Positions 28,998 through 39,848 of a DNA stretch of 64,000 nt are shown piece after piece (the stretch's first letter is position 1; every line of letters starts with the position of its first letter). The notes under the pieces are model-generated. The model was not told the origin of the DNA, ran no database searches, and saw only the letters and a program-made list of their open reading frames with translations. Source of the DNA: Clostridiales bacterium (GTDB lineage: Bacteria; Bacillota; Clostridia; DUPQ01); NCBI GenBank assembly GCA_023145435.1, contig JAGLDS010000006.1:1-64000 (forward strand), read 5' to 3'. Position numbers and translations under genes: made by a program.

Positions 28998-30785
28998 GTG
29001 TTTAAAAAGCGATTACAATGGAAATTAGTTATATTTATCTGCTTGATTGCAGTTTGCTTAGTTATACCAATTGGTATATTTTTGAATATTAGCATAGAAA
29101 ATTTTCATTATAATCAATTTATTGAAAATATAGAAAAAGGCTTTGATATTTATGAAATTCAAGAAGGTTCACTAAATATTTCTAATGTATATCAAGATAT
29201 GAGAGATATATATGCTCCTTCATTTGGGATTTATGGAAATAATAAAAGCTATACAATCATAAATCGTAAAAACAATGAAATTTTTTCATCTGACTCATCC
29301 TTTTTGAGTAAAGATGAACAAGTTTTTCTCACAGAACTATATAGTTCGATTAATTTTATTACTGCTGTGTCAGGAGAACATATTAATCATAAGGAATTAA
29401 TAACAATTAATAACAGAGCTTTTTATGATTATGCAGTTGTTAAAGAAAATTTAGTCTTTTATTTCAGGTATTACAAAGAAGATTGGCAGTTAATGGTTTC
29501 TGAATTTAATAATTCAATTATGACAAGCTTATTAATCTCTTTGGTATTTGCCTTTATCATAGGATATTTATTATCAAAATCTATAACTAAACCTATTAAT
29601 GATATTATTGAGAAAACACAAGACATTGCTGAAGGAGAATTTGGTCAACTGCTAGAAAAAGCAGGAAATGATGAAATTGGCCAATTAACTATGTCTATTA
29701 ATGAGATGTCATTAAATCTTAAAAATATGTTAGAGGATATTTTTAATGAAAAAAACAAGATTGATGCTATTTTAACTAATATGACAGACGGAATAATTGC
29801 TTTTGATGTAAATGGAGTTATTACTCATGTTAATCCTGTTTCGCTAAAGCTACTTCATCGTAGGAAAATAAATGAGACAATACAACAGATAATAAAAGAA
29901 TATAAAATTAATATTACATTTGATGAGATTATCAAAAAAACAGATAAAGTAAATAACAGTAATCTAATCATCAACATACACGACACAATATTACATGTAG
30001 CATTTGGAATATTACGAGATAAAAATCATCATCCAGAAGGGATTATAATGATTTTAAGGGATATAACTAAGCAACAAAAACTAGATGAAATGCGAAAAGA
30101 GTTTGTTGCTAATGTGTCACATGAATTAAAAACACCATTGACCTCTATTAAAAGTTATACAGAAACCTTGCTAAATGGTATGGTTGATGATCAAGAAACT
30201 AGAGAGCAATTTTTACAAGTTATTAATAGCGAAACTGATAGAATGTATCGAATTGTAAGAGATCTTCTTCAGCTTTCTGCCATGGATTTAAATCAACTAT
30301 ACTTAAATAGACATTTACATAGTATAAATGAACTAATTATAAAAACCATTGAAAAAGTAGAAGTTGAGGCTAAAGCTAAAAATCACATGATATATACTGA
30401 AATTGAATATGAAGGAAATGCATTTTTTGATTATGATAAAATACAGCAAGTACTAATAAATGTTTTAACAAATGCAATTAAATATTCTGATGAATTTGGG
30501 AAAATTACAGTTAAATCTATTAGAAATAAAGAATATGCTTACATTAGTGTAAAAGACACAGGAATCGGTATTCCAGAAAAGGATTTACCTAGAATATTTG
30601 AGAGATTTTATACAGTTGATAAAGCTCGTTCTAGAAAAATGGGAGGAACTGGATTAGGATTAGCTATTGCCAAAGAAATAATGATTGCTCATAATGGGAA
30701 TATTATTCTTGATAGTAAAAAGAAAAAGGGGACTACTGTTACAATTATAATACCTATAGAAAGGGAGAAAATAAGTGAAGAATAA
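28998..30785 (+). CDS. walK: Sensor histidine kinase WalK (YycG)
   Basis: HAMP, PAS and HisKA (FVANVSHELKTPLTSIKSYTETLLNG), HATPase (GTGLGLAIAKEI); follows walR. GTG start. Confidence 0.9.
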   Translation: MFKKRLQWKLVIFICLIAVCLVIPIGIFLNISIENFHYNQFIENIEKGFDIYEIQEGSLNISNVYQDMRDIYAPSFGIYGNNKSYTIINRKNNEIFSSDSSFLSKDEQVFLTELYSSINFITAVSGEHINHKELITINNRAFYDYAVVKENLVFYFRYYKEDWQLMVSEFNNSIMTSLLISLVFAFIIGYLLSKSITKPINDIIEKTQDIAEGEFGQLLEKAGNDEIGQLTMSINEMSLNLKNMLEDIFNEKNKIDAILTNMTDGIIAFDVNGVITHVNPVSLKLLHRRKINETIQQIIKEYKINITFDEIIKKTDKVNNSNLIINIHDTILHVAFGILRDKNHHPEGIIMILRDITKQQKLDEMRKEFVANVSHELKTPLTSIKSYTETLLNGMVDDQETREQFLQVINSETDRMYRIVRDLLQLSAMDLNQLYLNRHLHSINELIIKTIEKVEVEAKAKNHMIYTEIEYEGNAFFDYDKIQQVLINVLTNAIKYSDEFGKITVKSIRNKEYAYISVKDTGIGIPEKDLPRIFERFYTVDKARSRKMGGTGLGLAIAKEIMIAHNGNIILDSKKKKGTTVTIIIPIEREKISEE

Positions 30786-32220
30786 AACAACTCAAATTGT
30801 TATAATGATTATTTTATTACTAGCTGTCATAGTGCAGGCTATTATTATTCTTGACTATTATCTAGATACTTATTCTTTAGGTATCTTTGACAAGGAAAAT
30901 AACATTGAAAGTTATTATCATTCCTTTGAAGAAGAAATTTACACATCATATTTACAACCATATCGGATGATTGTTAAAAGTGGAGTAAATGATTCTTGGA
31001 TTATTAAAAGAGAAGATAGTACTTTATATGAACCTATGTGGGCAGCTTACCAAGAAGTGTTAAGAAATATTTTACAAACTAACGCTTCTTATAAAACAGA
31101 AAGTAACAGTGATTGGGATAATATTTATAAAAGCGAAGGTGTTACATTAGATTTTATGCAACCAAATCCAGTTGAATTTGTAGCACTTATGGTACAAGCA
31201 AAAACCTATCAACCAATTGATGCAGAAATTGAAAAGATTCACATTAAGCCTGAAAATGATAATTTAACAACCATTTATATAAAAACCACAGATTATGTTT
31301 TGATTTACAGTAACGTGGAAGCTTTTGAGTATTTTACTAGAGAAAATTATAGTAAGTTATATAATTTATTAGAGAATACAGAACGTTATGACAGCTCAAG
31401 GTATTTTTACTATAGCCGAATTATTTCCAATAGTAAAATTGCTGACTTAAAAAATAATTTAGATATTCCTGTAAAGATTGACAATGAATATGCTAGAACA
31501 TATCAATATGTTACCGTTAATCCATTTGTGTTAATTAAAGGATATAATGAAACAAGCAATATAAAAGAGAAAAATCAAATGGTTGAAAATATAAAACGAT
31601 TATTACTAGGAGTTACTCACGATCAGCACAAAACTACTATTAATGCAGATAATGATATTTTCTTTTCAAATGAGTATAACTTATTTTCCATTGAAGATAA
31701 TAGTCGTTTTACTTACAAATTTATAGCCACTTCCGCCGAAACTACAGGAGATGTGAAAAGTGCTTTTTATAATGCCATAGAATTATTAACAGATTTCTTT
31801 TACATAAATGGTTCAGGACAACCTAAGCTGATTGTTAGAAATGTAACAAAAGAAGAGGATGGTTACTTATTTGAATTTAGTTATATATATCATGATTTAA
31901 TTATTCTATTTGAAGATGAAAATAATATGATTAAAGTTAAAGCAAATAAAACTAGGGTTTTAGAAGCTAGTGGGAAATTATTAACGATTTCACCACTGTT
32001 ATTAAGTAATACCACAACAATAGTAGAAGAAGATTATTATGCTAACTTTATAAAAGTAATAGAACAATATCAAATTAATTTATTACAACTCAGTGCAAAA
32101 AATATTTATGTTGGGTATGTAATTGGTGAAGAAGATGAAGCGTTTTTGATTCCTAAAATGATTGTTGAAGAATATTCAGGTGATAAACAAGTATATGATA
32201 TTGAACAGGCGGAAGAATAA
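30775..32220 (+). CDS. yycH: YycH-family two-component regulatory protein
   Basis: One-TM extracytoplasmic protein directly after walK; length and layout match YycH. Confidence 0.75.
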   Translation: MKNKTTQIVIMIILLLAVIVQAIIILDYYLDTYSLGIFDKENNIESYYHSFEEEIYTSYLQPYRMIVKSGVNDSWIIKREDSTLYEPMWAAYQEVLRNILQTNASYKTESNSDWDNIYKSEGVTLDFMQPNPVEFVALMVQAKTYQPIDAEIEKIHIKPENDNLTTIYIKTTDYVLIYSNVEAFEYFTRENYSKLYNLLENTERYDSSRYFYYSRIISNSKIADLKNNLDIPVKIDNEYARTYQYVTVNPFVLIKGYNETSNIKEKNQMVENIKRLLLGVTHDQHKTTINADNDIFFSNEYNLFSIEDNSRFTYKFIATSAETTGDVKSAFYNAIELLTDFFYINGSGQPKLIVRNVTKEEDGYLFEFSYIYHDLIILFEDENNMIKVKANKTRVLEASGKLLTISPLLLSNTTTIVEEDYYANFIKVIEQYQINLLQLSAKNIYVGYVIGEEDEAFLIPKMIVEEYSGDKQVYDIEQAEE

Positions 32221-33003
32221 ATGAACACAAAAAAAGCTCTTAATTTAATAATCGTATTATTATTAGTAATTAATATCTTTTTACTTGTATTTATTATTAA
32301 TTTTGATGAAGGAAGCAAAGAGTATGAAAATGAAATTACCTATGTACGTGATATCATGGCTTATCGAGGCGTAAGTATTAACGCTTCTTTTAATAACGAA
32401 CCTAGTATAGCTATTGGAATGGAATATAACGATGGAATTTTTACAAAAGATTACATTAATCAAATTAGTGAATTAATTACTGGTAATATACAAAGTAGTG
32501 AAGATGAAACTACAATATCCATCACTTTAACAGAGCGTCTAAAGATACCTAAAGAAATAAACGATAGATATGACGCAGATAGAAGAATTAGAGATTTTTT
32601 AGATAGTATTAGTTTTAATCATATTAATTATTTAGTAGATACTGTTGTTATGTCAGGTACAAGCACATATAATGTTGATTATATTTATATTGGTAATAAT
32701 AAGGTACTATATGACTTATATATATCAGCGACAATTGATGAATACGGTATGAAAAGTATAGCAATTAAATACGTTGATAATCAATTAATAGAAGGAGAAA
32801 AATCATCAATTTTACCCGTAACAACAATTTTAATGAGCCAGATAGTTTATAAAGAAAACACATATGGTAAAAATACAATTAGTCGTATTGATGAAGGATA
32901 TAAACAAGATGCCAAAGGAAAAGTATATTATTGTTATAGGTTAACAGATGGGAATCAGCAAGTTAAATATTATAATGGCGTGGATGGAAAAGAAATAAAA
33001 TGA
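32221..33003 (+). CDS. yycI: YycI-family two-component regulatory protein
   Basis: One-TM protein directly after yycH; C-terminal Y..KG.VYYCYRLTDGNQQVKYYNGVDG typical of YycI. Confidence 0.75.
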   Translation: MNTKKALNLIIVLLLVINIFLLVFIINFDEGSKEYENEITYVRDIMAYRGVSINASFNNEPSIAIGMEYNDGIFTKDYINQISELITGNIQSSEDETTISITLTERLKIPKEINDRYDADRRIRDFLDSISFNHINYLVDTVVMSGTSTYNVDYIYIGNNKVLYDLYISATIDEYGMKSIAIKYVDNQLIEGEKSSILPVTTILMSQIVYKENTYGKNTISRIDEGYKQDAKGKVYYCYRLTDGNQQVKYYNGVDGKEIK

Positions 33004-33013
33004 GGTAGTTAAA

Positions 33014-34201
33014 ATGAATCAACAATTTAAAACCAAATTGCAAACAAAATTAACAGAAATGAAAGAACTTGGAAAGTATAAAGAATATCAATATTTGCTT
33101 TCTCCTATGTCGCATAAAGCAATGATTGAAAAATTTAATGAGGTTATTATTTTATGTTCTAATAACTATTTAGGGTTTAGTGATCATCCAGACATAATAA
33201 AAGCAGGGCGTGAAGCGCTGATTAAATATGGTGTAGGTGCAGCAAGTGTAAGATTTATTTGTGGAACTTATGATATACATCGTGATTTAGAAGAAAAAGT
33301 AGCTTCTTTTTTACACACAGAAGCTAGTTTAACCTATACTTCGTGTTGGAGTGCTAATACAGCTATAATCCCTATTTTAGTAGGAGAAGGTGATTGCATC
33401 ATAAGTGATGAGTTAAACCATGCTAGTATTATAGATGGTTGTAGGTTAGCTAGTAAAAAAGTACAGAAATATATATATAAGCACTCAGATATGAATGATT
33501 TAGAAAAATTATTAAAAGAAGCAAAATCTTTTGACACAAAATTAGTTATTACAGATGGAGTATTTTCAATGGAGGGAGATATTGCAAAATTACAAACTAT
33601 TGTTTCTTTATGTAAAAAATACAATGCAATTTTAATGGTGGATGAATCACATGCTACTGGAGTTATGGGTAAAACAGGGCGAGGTACAATTGAGCATACA
33701 GGAGTATTAGGCCAAATTGATATTATTACTGGAACATTTGGCAAAGCTTTAGGTGGCGCAGGTGGCGGGTTTGTAGCTTCATCAAAAGAGGTTATTGACT
33801 TATGTATTCAAAATTCTAGACCTTCTCTTTTCTCAAATTCTCTACCACCTGTAATTGCAGCTATGTCTTTAGCCGCACTAAATTTATTAGATGAAAATCC
33901 TAAAATGGTTACATCGCTACATAATAAAACTACATATCTAAGAGAGAAGCTTCTAAAAAGTGGTATAACTCCTCTAAAAGGTGATAGCGCTATTGTTCCA
34001 ATTATTGTGGGTGAAACATCAAAAGCTATTTCCATGGCAAAAGCTATTATGGAGAAGAATGTTTATGTAACAGGATTTGGATTTCCTGTAGTTCCAGAAG
34101 GAGAAGCTAGAATTAGAATTCAATTATCAGAAAGTTTAACATATGATGATATTGATTATAGCGTTAAGGTAATTAAAGAGGTATATGATCAGTTTCAATA
34201 A
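33014..34201 (+). CDS. kbl: Glycine C-acetyltransferase / 2-amino-3-ketobutyrate CoA ligase (alpha-oxoamine synthase family)
   Basis: CSNNYLGFSDHPDIIKAG; GVGAASVRFICGTYDIHRDLEEKVASF; VDESHATGVMGKTGRGT; GTFGKALGGAGGG. Confidence 0.85.
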   Translation: MNQQFKTKLQTKLTEMKELGKYKEYQYLLSPMSHKAMIEKFNEVIILCSNNYLGFSDHPDIIKAGREALIKYGVGAASVRFICGTYDIHRDLEEKVASFLHTEASLTYTSCWSANTAIIPILVGEGDCIISDELNHASIIDGCRLASKKVQKYIYKHSDMNDLEKLLKEAKSFDTKLVITDGVFSMEGDIAKLQTIVSLCKKYNAILMVDESHATGVMGKTGRGTIEHTGVLGQIDIITGTFGKALGGAGGGFVASSKEVIDLCIQNSRPSLFSNSLPPVIAAMSLAALNLLDENPKMVTSLHNKTTYLREKLLKSGITPLKGDSAIVPIIVGETSKAISMAKAIMEKNVYVTGFGFPVVPEGEARIRIQLSESLTYDDIDYSVKVIKEVYDQFQ

Positions 34202-34267
34202 TTTTATAAAAAGTATTGAGATATGATTGAGTATTATATATAATTAAAACACAATATACGGATGAAT

Positions 34268-34450
34268 GTAGCGGGAGATTTCAAATTTATGAAAGCCGAA
34301 GAAGTAAGCAGTAAACGAGTCGGAATTTATGTGAATCTTTCAGGCAAAAAGGACCGTTACAGGACGAAACTCTGAAAAGTTATGAAGTATTACATAACAC
34401 CGAAGGGGCAATATCGTAAGATAGAATCTCTCAGGTAACAAAACGGGGAA
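34268..34450 (+). ncRNA. Tandem glycine riboswitch (two aptamers)
   Basis: Aptamer 1 GCGGGAGAtttc...GCCGAAGAAGTAAGC...AATCTTTCAGGCAAAAAGGACCG; aptamer 2 ACAGGACGAAACTCTG...CACCGAAGGGGCAA...AATCTCTCAGGTAACAAAACGGGG; upstream of gcvT. Confidence 0.93.
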
Positions 34451-34481
34451 GACGACAAATATTTTTGTTGTCTTTATTTTT
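34450..34481 (+). terminator. Riboswitch expression-platform terminator
   Basis: AGACGACAA-atattt-TTGTTGTCT followed by TTATTTTTG, between the aptamers and gcvT. Confidence 0.75.
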
Positions 34482-34503
34482 GTAGGAAATTGGAGAAATT
34501 GTT

Positions 34504-35604
34504 ATGAAAAAAACACCTATTAATGAATTGCATAAAGAACTGGGTGGAAAACTAATTGATTTTGGTGGTTGGGAGTTGCCTGTTTTATATACATCAATTA
34601 TTGAAGAGCATAATGCTGTTAGAGAAAATGCAGGATTATTTGATGTATCTCATATGGGAGAAATAACAATAAAAGGTAGAGATGCAAAAGATTTTGTGAA
34701 CTACCTTATAACCAATGACATAAAAAACATGAAGGAGCAACAAATAATATATACTCCTATGTGTTACCAAGATGGTGGGACAGTAGATGATTTACTCGTT
34801 TACAAAAAAAATGAGCAGGATTATTTTTTAGTAGTTAATGCTTCAAATGTTTTAAAAGATTTTAAATGGATAAGTGATCAAGTTAAAGATTTTAAAGTGA
34901 CTATTAACAATGTTTCTAATGACTATGCACAAATTGCCATACAAGGGCCAAAAGCTGAAATGATTTTGCAAAAACTAACTAGTACTTCATTACAACAAAT
35001 TACCTTTTTTACATTCAATGAAGCGGTTGATATAAATGGAATTAAAGCATTAGTATCAAGGACAGGTTATACAGGAGAAGATGGTTTTGAAATTTATGCA
35101 GATGCAAAAGATGGAAGTGAATTATTTTCTCTACTTTTACATGCTGGTAAAGACCATGGAATATTACCTTGTGGATTAGGCGCTAGAGATACTTTGCGTT
35201 TTGAAAGCGCGCTACCATTATATGGGCATGAACTTACAAAAGATATAACTCCAGTTGAAGCGGGACTTACTTATTTTATTAAACCTGAAAAAGACAAATT
35301 TATAGGCAAGGATAAGATTGTTAAGCAAATAGAAGAGAAACCTAAAAGAAGACTGGTTGGTTTTGAAATGATAGATAAAGGGATTGCAAGAAGTGAGTAT
35401 ACAGTACTTGACGAGGAAGGTAACAAGATTGGATTTGTTACTAGTGGTTCTTTTTCACCAAGCCTACAAAAAAACCTAGGATTGGCATTAGTTGAGCGTT
35501 CATATAGAAAACGAGACACCTTAATATATATTGAAGTTAGAAATAAAATAAAGCAAGCTAAGGTAGTTAAAAAACCTTTTTATAAAAAGAAATATAAAAA
35601 ATAA
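34504..35604 (+). CDS. gcvT: Glycine cleavage system aminomethyltransferase (T-protein)
   Basis: TPINELHKELGGKLIDFGGWELPVLYTSIIEEHNAVRENAGLFDVSHMGEI. Confidence 0.95.
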   Translation: MKKTPINELHKELGGKLIDFGGWELPVLYTSIIEEHNAVRENAGLFDVSHMGEITIKGRDAKDFVNYLITNDIKNMKEQQIIYTPMCYQDGGTVDDLLVYKKNEQDYFLVVNASNVLKDFKWISDQVKDFKVTINNVSNDYAQIAIQGPKAEMILQKLTSTSLQQITFFTFNEAVDINGIKALVSRTGYTGEDGFEIYADAKDGSELFSLLLHAGKDHGILPCGLGARDTLRFESALPLYGHELTKDITPVEAGLTYFIKPEKDKFIGKDKIVKQIEEKPKRRLVGFEMIDKGIARSEYTVLDEEGNKIGFVTSGSFSPSLQKNLGLALVERSYRKRDTLIYIEVRNKIKQAKVVKKPFYKKKYKK

Positions 35605-35618
35605 TGGAGGAAAAAAGA

Positions 35619-36002
35619 ATGAATCTAGTACCAGGATTATTATACTCAAAGGAACATGAGTGGGTTAAGGTAGAAGGAAATGATGCTTATGTTGGAATCA
35701 CTAATTATGCTCAATTACAATTAGGTGATATCGTATATGTTGAAATTCCAGAAGTAGATGATAACATAAAAAAAGGAGAAGTATTGTGTACTGTTGAATC
35801 AGTTAAAACAGCAGCAGATGTATTTTCTCCACTTTCAGGAATTATAACTAAAGTAAACGAAGAACTAGATGATGAACCTGAAAAAGTTAATGAGCAACCT
35901 TATGAAGCATGGCTTGCTGTTATTACCATGAGCGATTTAACACAATTAGATGAGCTATTAGATGAAAAAGCTTATGCTAAATATTGTGAAGAAGAGGAAT
36001 AA
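35619..36002 (+). CDS. gcvH: Glycine cleavage system H-protein
   Basis: YSKEHEWVKVEGNDAYVGITNYAQLQLGDIVYVEIP; lipoyl-Lys motif VESVKTAADVFSP. Confidence 0.95.
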   Translation: MNLVPGLLYSKEHEWVKVEGNDAYVGITNYAQLQLGDIVYVEIPEVDDNIKKGEVLCTVESVKTAADVFSPLSGIITKVNEELDDEPEKVNEQPYEAWLAVITMSDLTQLDELLDEKAYAKYCEEEE

Positions 36003-36004
36003 CA

Positions 36005-37312
36005 ATGGCAAGATATATACCTAATACTAATGAGCAACAAGTTGAAATGCTGCATGCTATTGGTGTAAAAAATATAGAGCAGTTATTTGATATAATTCCA
36101 AAAGCAGTTAAATTTAATGGACTACTTAATATTCCTGGTGGGTTAACTGAAATGGAAATTATAAAATATTTTTCCTCTTTAGCTAATTTAAATAAAACCA
36201 CAGATGACTATATATGTTTTTTAGGGGCAGGTGCTTATGATCACTATGTACCATCAGTAATAGACCATATGTTGAGCCGACAAGAGTTTTATACCTCATA
36301 TACGCCATATCAACCAGAGATTTCACAAGGAATGTTACAAGCTATTTTTGAATATCAGACAATGATATGTCAATTAACGAGTATGGATGCTTGTAATGCT
36401 TCAATGTACGATGGACCAACAGCTTTAGCTGAAGCGTGCGTTATGGCCTATTCAACACAAAAAAGAAAAAACAAGATTCTATTATTAGATAGTATTCATC
36501 CAGAAGCTAAACAAGTAGTGTCTACATATTTGCAGTATAGAGATGTAGATATTGTACAAACTACTTTAGAAACACTTGTTGATGATATAGATGAAAACAC
36601 TGCATGTCTTTGTGTACAAACACCAAACTATTATGGACAAGTTGAAAAGTTAAAAGAATTAGGTGAAGCTATTCATAAAGTAAAAGGATTATTAGTTGTA
36701 TATACAGATCCAATATCTTTAGGGATTTTACAACCTCCTGGAGATTTTGGGGCAGATATTGTTGTAGGCGAAGGACAAGTTTTAGGAAATCCTTTAGCCT
36801 ATGGAGGTCCTTATCTTGGCTTTTTTGCAGTAACTGGAAAATTAGTTAGAAAAATGCCAGGACGGATTGTTGGGCAAACAGTTGACACAGAGGGAAAGAG
36901 AGCATTTGTTTTAACGTTACAGGCGAGAGAACAACATATTAGGCGAGAAAAAGCTACATCAAATATTTGCTCAAATCAATCACTAAATGCATTGGCTGCA
37001 ACAATCTATTTATCAGTAATAGGGAAAAAAGGGATAAAAGACATTGCTAAACGTTGTCTTGTTAATGCCCATTATACTTATGAGCAATTAATTGATACAG
37101 GTTTATTTGAAAAAGTATCAGATAAACCGTTTTTTAAAGAATTTGTTGTTAAATGTAAAGCTAATGTAAGTAAGATTAATGACCACTTAATAGAGAATGG
37201 ATTTTTAGGAGGTTATGATTTAGGAGACGGATTGTGGCTAGTGGCAGTTACGGAGAAGAGGACAAAAGAAGAAATTGATTTATTTGTGAAAGTGGCAGGT
37301 GAAGTAGTATGA
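36005..37312 (+). CDS. gcvPA: Glycine dehydrogenase (decarboxylating) subunit 1
   Basis: [50 protein letters not shown]-type motif. Confidence 0.95.
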   Translation: MARYIPNTNEQQVEMLHAIGVKNIEQLFDIIPKAVKFNGLLNIPGGLTEMEIIKYFSSLANLNKTTDDYICFLGAGAYDHYVPSVIDHMLSRQEFYTSYTPYQPEISQGMLQAIFEYQTMICQLTSMDACNASMYDGPTALAEACVMAYSTQKRKNKILLLDSIHPEAKQVVSTYLQYRDVDIVQTTLETLVDDIDENTACLCVQTPNYYGQVEKLKELGEAIHKVKGLLVVYTDPISLGILQPPGDFGADIVVGEGQVLGNPLAYGGPYLGFFAVTGKLVRKMPGRIVGQTVDTEGKRAFVLTLQAREQHIRREKATSNICSNQSLNALAATIYLSVIGKKGIKDIAKRCLVNAHYTYEQLIDTGLFEKVSDKPFFKEFVVKCKANVSKINDHLIENGFLGGYDLGDGLWLVAVTEKRTKEEIDLFVKVAGEVV

Positions 37313-38754
37313 AAAAATTGATTTTTGAAATATCACAACCAGGACGAAGTGCTTTTTCTTTACCACCAACTTTAATAAAAGAACAACCACTAGAAAATTA
37401 TTTACCAAAAGAATTAATTAGAAAAGAAAGTGCACCTCTTCCAGAAGTAAGCGAAGTAGATGTAATTAGACATTTTACACATCTAAGTCAGCGAAATTTT
37501 GGAGTAGATCAAGGGTTTTATCCATTAGGATCTTGTACAATGAAATATAACCCTAAAATAAATGAAGATATTGCCAGATTAAATGGGTTTGTAAATGTGC
37601 ATCCTTATCAACCTTATAACACAACACAAGGCGCTTTAAAAGCCTTGTATCATCTTGAATTGTTGTTGTGTGAAATTACAGGCATGGATCAAATGACTTT
37701 ACAGCCAGCAGCAGGAGCTCATGGAGAAATGGCTGGATTAATGATGATAAAAGCTTATCATGAAGCAAAAAGCGATCATAAACGTACTAAAATAATATGT
37801 CCAGACTCTGCTCATGGAACAAATCCTGCATCAGCTGCCATATCAGGATTTGATGTTGTAACTGTTCATTCCAATGACAAAGGACTAGTAGATATTAATG
37901 ATTTAAAAGAATTAATGGATGATCAAGTTGCTGGATTAATGTTAACTAACCCAAATACTTTAGGCCTTTTTGAAGAAGAAATTATGGAAATAGCAACTAT
38001 TGTTCATGAAAAAGGTGGCCTTCTATATTATGATGGAGCTAATGCAAATGCAATTTTAGGAAAAGTTAGACCAGGTGACATGGGCTTTGATGTTGTTCAC
38101 TTAAATTTACATAAAACATTTTCCACACCACATGGTGGTGGTGGACCAGGTTCAGGACCAGTTGGAGTAAAAAAAGAGTTAATTCCCTATCTTCCCATAC
38201 CAATAGTGAAAGAAAATAATAATGAGTTTTATCTTTCATATAACCATCCTTTAACAATAGGAAAAATCAGATCTTTTTATGGTAATTTTTCTGTGTTAAT
38301 TAAAGCTTATGCATATATTTTAACTATGGGCAATAAAGGATTAAAAGAAGTTTCAGAAAATGCAGTGTTAAATGCTAATTATGTTATGTCACAAATTAAA
38401 GATGATTTCATAGTTCCTTTTGGTACATCGTGTATGCATGAGTTTGTATTATCAGGACAATTACAAAAAGAAAAGGGTGCTTCTACGTTAGATATGGCTA
38501 AACGATTACTTGATTATGGTTATCATCCGCCAACTATCTATTTCCCTTTAATCGTCAAAGAGGCTATGATGATTGAACCTACAGAAACAGAAGGTAAAGA
38601 AACATTAGATGAGTTTATAAAAGTTATGAAAGATATTGTGGCTGAAGTTGATAAAAATCAAAGTTTAGTTCATAATGCGCCACATACCACAGTGGTTAAA
38701 CGTCTAGATGAAGTTATGGCTGCTAGAAAACCAATTGTAAAGTACACACCTTAA
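37309..38754 (+). CDS. gcvPB: Glycine dehydrogenase (decarboxylating) subunit 2
   Basis: [33 protein letters not shown]-lysine motif [23 protein letters not shown]. Confidence 0.95.
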   Translation: MKKLIFEISQPGRSAFSLPPTLIKEQPLENYLPKELIRKESAPLPEVSEVDVIRHFTHLSQRNFGVDQGFYPLGSCTMKYNPKINEDIARLNGFVNVHPYQPYNTTQGALKALYHLELLLCEITGMDQMTLQPAAGAHGEMAGLMMIKAYHEAKSDHKRTKIICPDSAHGTNPASAAISGFDVVTVHSNDKGLVDINDLKELMDDQVAGLMLTNPNTLGLFEEEIMEIATIVHEKGGLLYYDGANANAILGKVRPGDMGFDVVHLNLHKTFSTPHGGGGPGSGPVGVKKELIPYLPIPIVKENNNEFYLSYNHPLTIGKIRSFYGNFSVLIKAYAYILTMGNKGLKEVSENAVLNANYVMSQIKDDFIVPFGTSCMHEFVLSGQLQKEKGASTLDMAKRLLDYGYHPPTIYFPLIVKEAMMIEPTETEGKETLDEFIKVMKDIVAEVDKNQSLVHNAPHTTVVKRLDEVMAARKPIVKYTP

Positions 38755-39848
38755 TTGTGTTTACCTAAAATGTGTTTTCTAAAAAATGCTTTCCATAAAG
38801 AACAATAAGAGTCATAGGGAGAATTCATTAGAACATCTTTTGGAAACCCTATGATTTTTTTGTACAATGATAAATCATTATTTGTCATTGTATAACCATG
38901 CCATCCTAGTTTTCCAAAAACAGTTTTTGGTGGAGTTAAGTTCTTTTTAGAACAAACCATGTTTTTTTTATTATTCCCATACTTTTTACAATCTAATAAA
39001 ACCCATTCATCAATTTTAATAGAAGAGACTTCATTAAAAAATGAAAGCATAATATATATTGTATAAGAATAAGAACTATTCTTTATTATATTAATAATCT
39101 CTTTCCAGTTAATAGCATCTTCGTTTTCTAAAATTGTATATAAATCAGTTACCCATCTTATAATAAAAACAGGATCCCAAGTAGCCGCATGGAGTAGAGT
39201 GTTTATAATTTGATTTTCAGGCGTTAGTACATTTACAGCTACTCCTTTATAATTAAGTGCAATAGTTTTAGTAAGAGTAATATTTATATTTCTAAGATAA
39301 TTGCTTTTCCAATGTAAATCGATTTCAAAACCAAGGCTATTAGAAAAAGCGAAGGAATGCCTAGTATCTATATTAGTAGCAACATCATATGAAAATTGTG
39401 GTGAAAAGCCATGTGATTGTAAAACAGAAATAGTATCAGGGATTTGTTTTTTTGTAACAAGTAAATCTATATCATTCATATGCCTTAACCCTTTATCTTG
39501 GTCATAGGTTAATATAATTGCTAATCCTTTTATTACTGTGAATGGAATATGATTTTTATTTAATTCTCTTCCAACTGATAATAAGTTATTAAAATGAATA
39601 CTATTTTTGAATAGAGTTTTCTTATAAACACCTTTATATCTATTGATGTTTTCATCAACTATGTTGCCTTTTACTAGTCGTTTATATAGTAAAGGAAGAA
39701 GACGATAGCTTTCTCCATCAATATAATCAACAATATTAACTTGGTTTATCCAAGCATCATAATAGATAGGTAAATCAAAAACATTACCAACAATAGCTTG
39801 TAATAAATATTTTTGAGAAGAAGTAATTGAAAGCTTAAGATGTTTCAT
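38751..39848 (-). CDS. Nucleotidyltransferase family protein (NTP_transf_5-like)
   Basis: [31 protein letters not shown] motif of the uncharacterised nucleotidyltransferase family; next to PqqD and HprK-like genes. Confidence 0.75.
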   Translation of the reverse strand: MKHLKLSITSSQKYLLQAIVGNVFDLPIYYDAWINQVNIVDYIDGESYRLLPLLYKRLVKGNIVDENINRYKGVYKKTLFKNSIHFNNLLSVGRELNKNHIPFTVIKGLAIILTYDQDKGLRHMNDIDLLVTKKQIPDTISVLQSHGFSPQFSYDVATNIDTRHSFAFSNSLGFEIDLHWKSNYLRNINITLTKTIALNYKGVAVNVLTPENQIINTLLHAATWDPVFIIRWVTDLYTILENEDAINWKEIINIIKNSSYSYTIYIMLSFFNEVSSIKIDEWVLLDCKKYGNNKKNMVCSKKNLTPPKTVFGKLGWHGYTMTNNDLSLYKKIIGFPKDVLMNSPYDSYCSLWKAFFRKHILGKHN

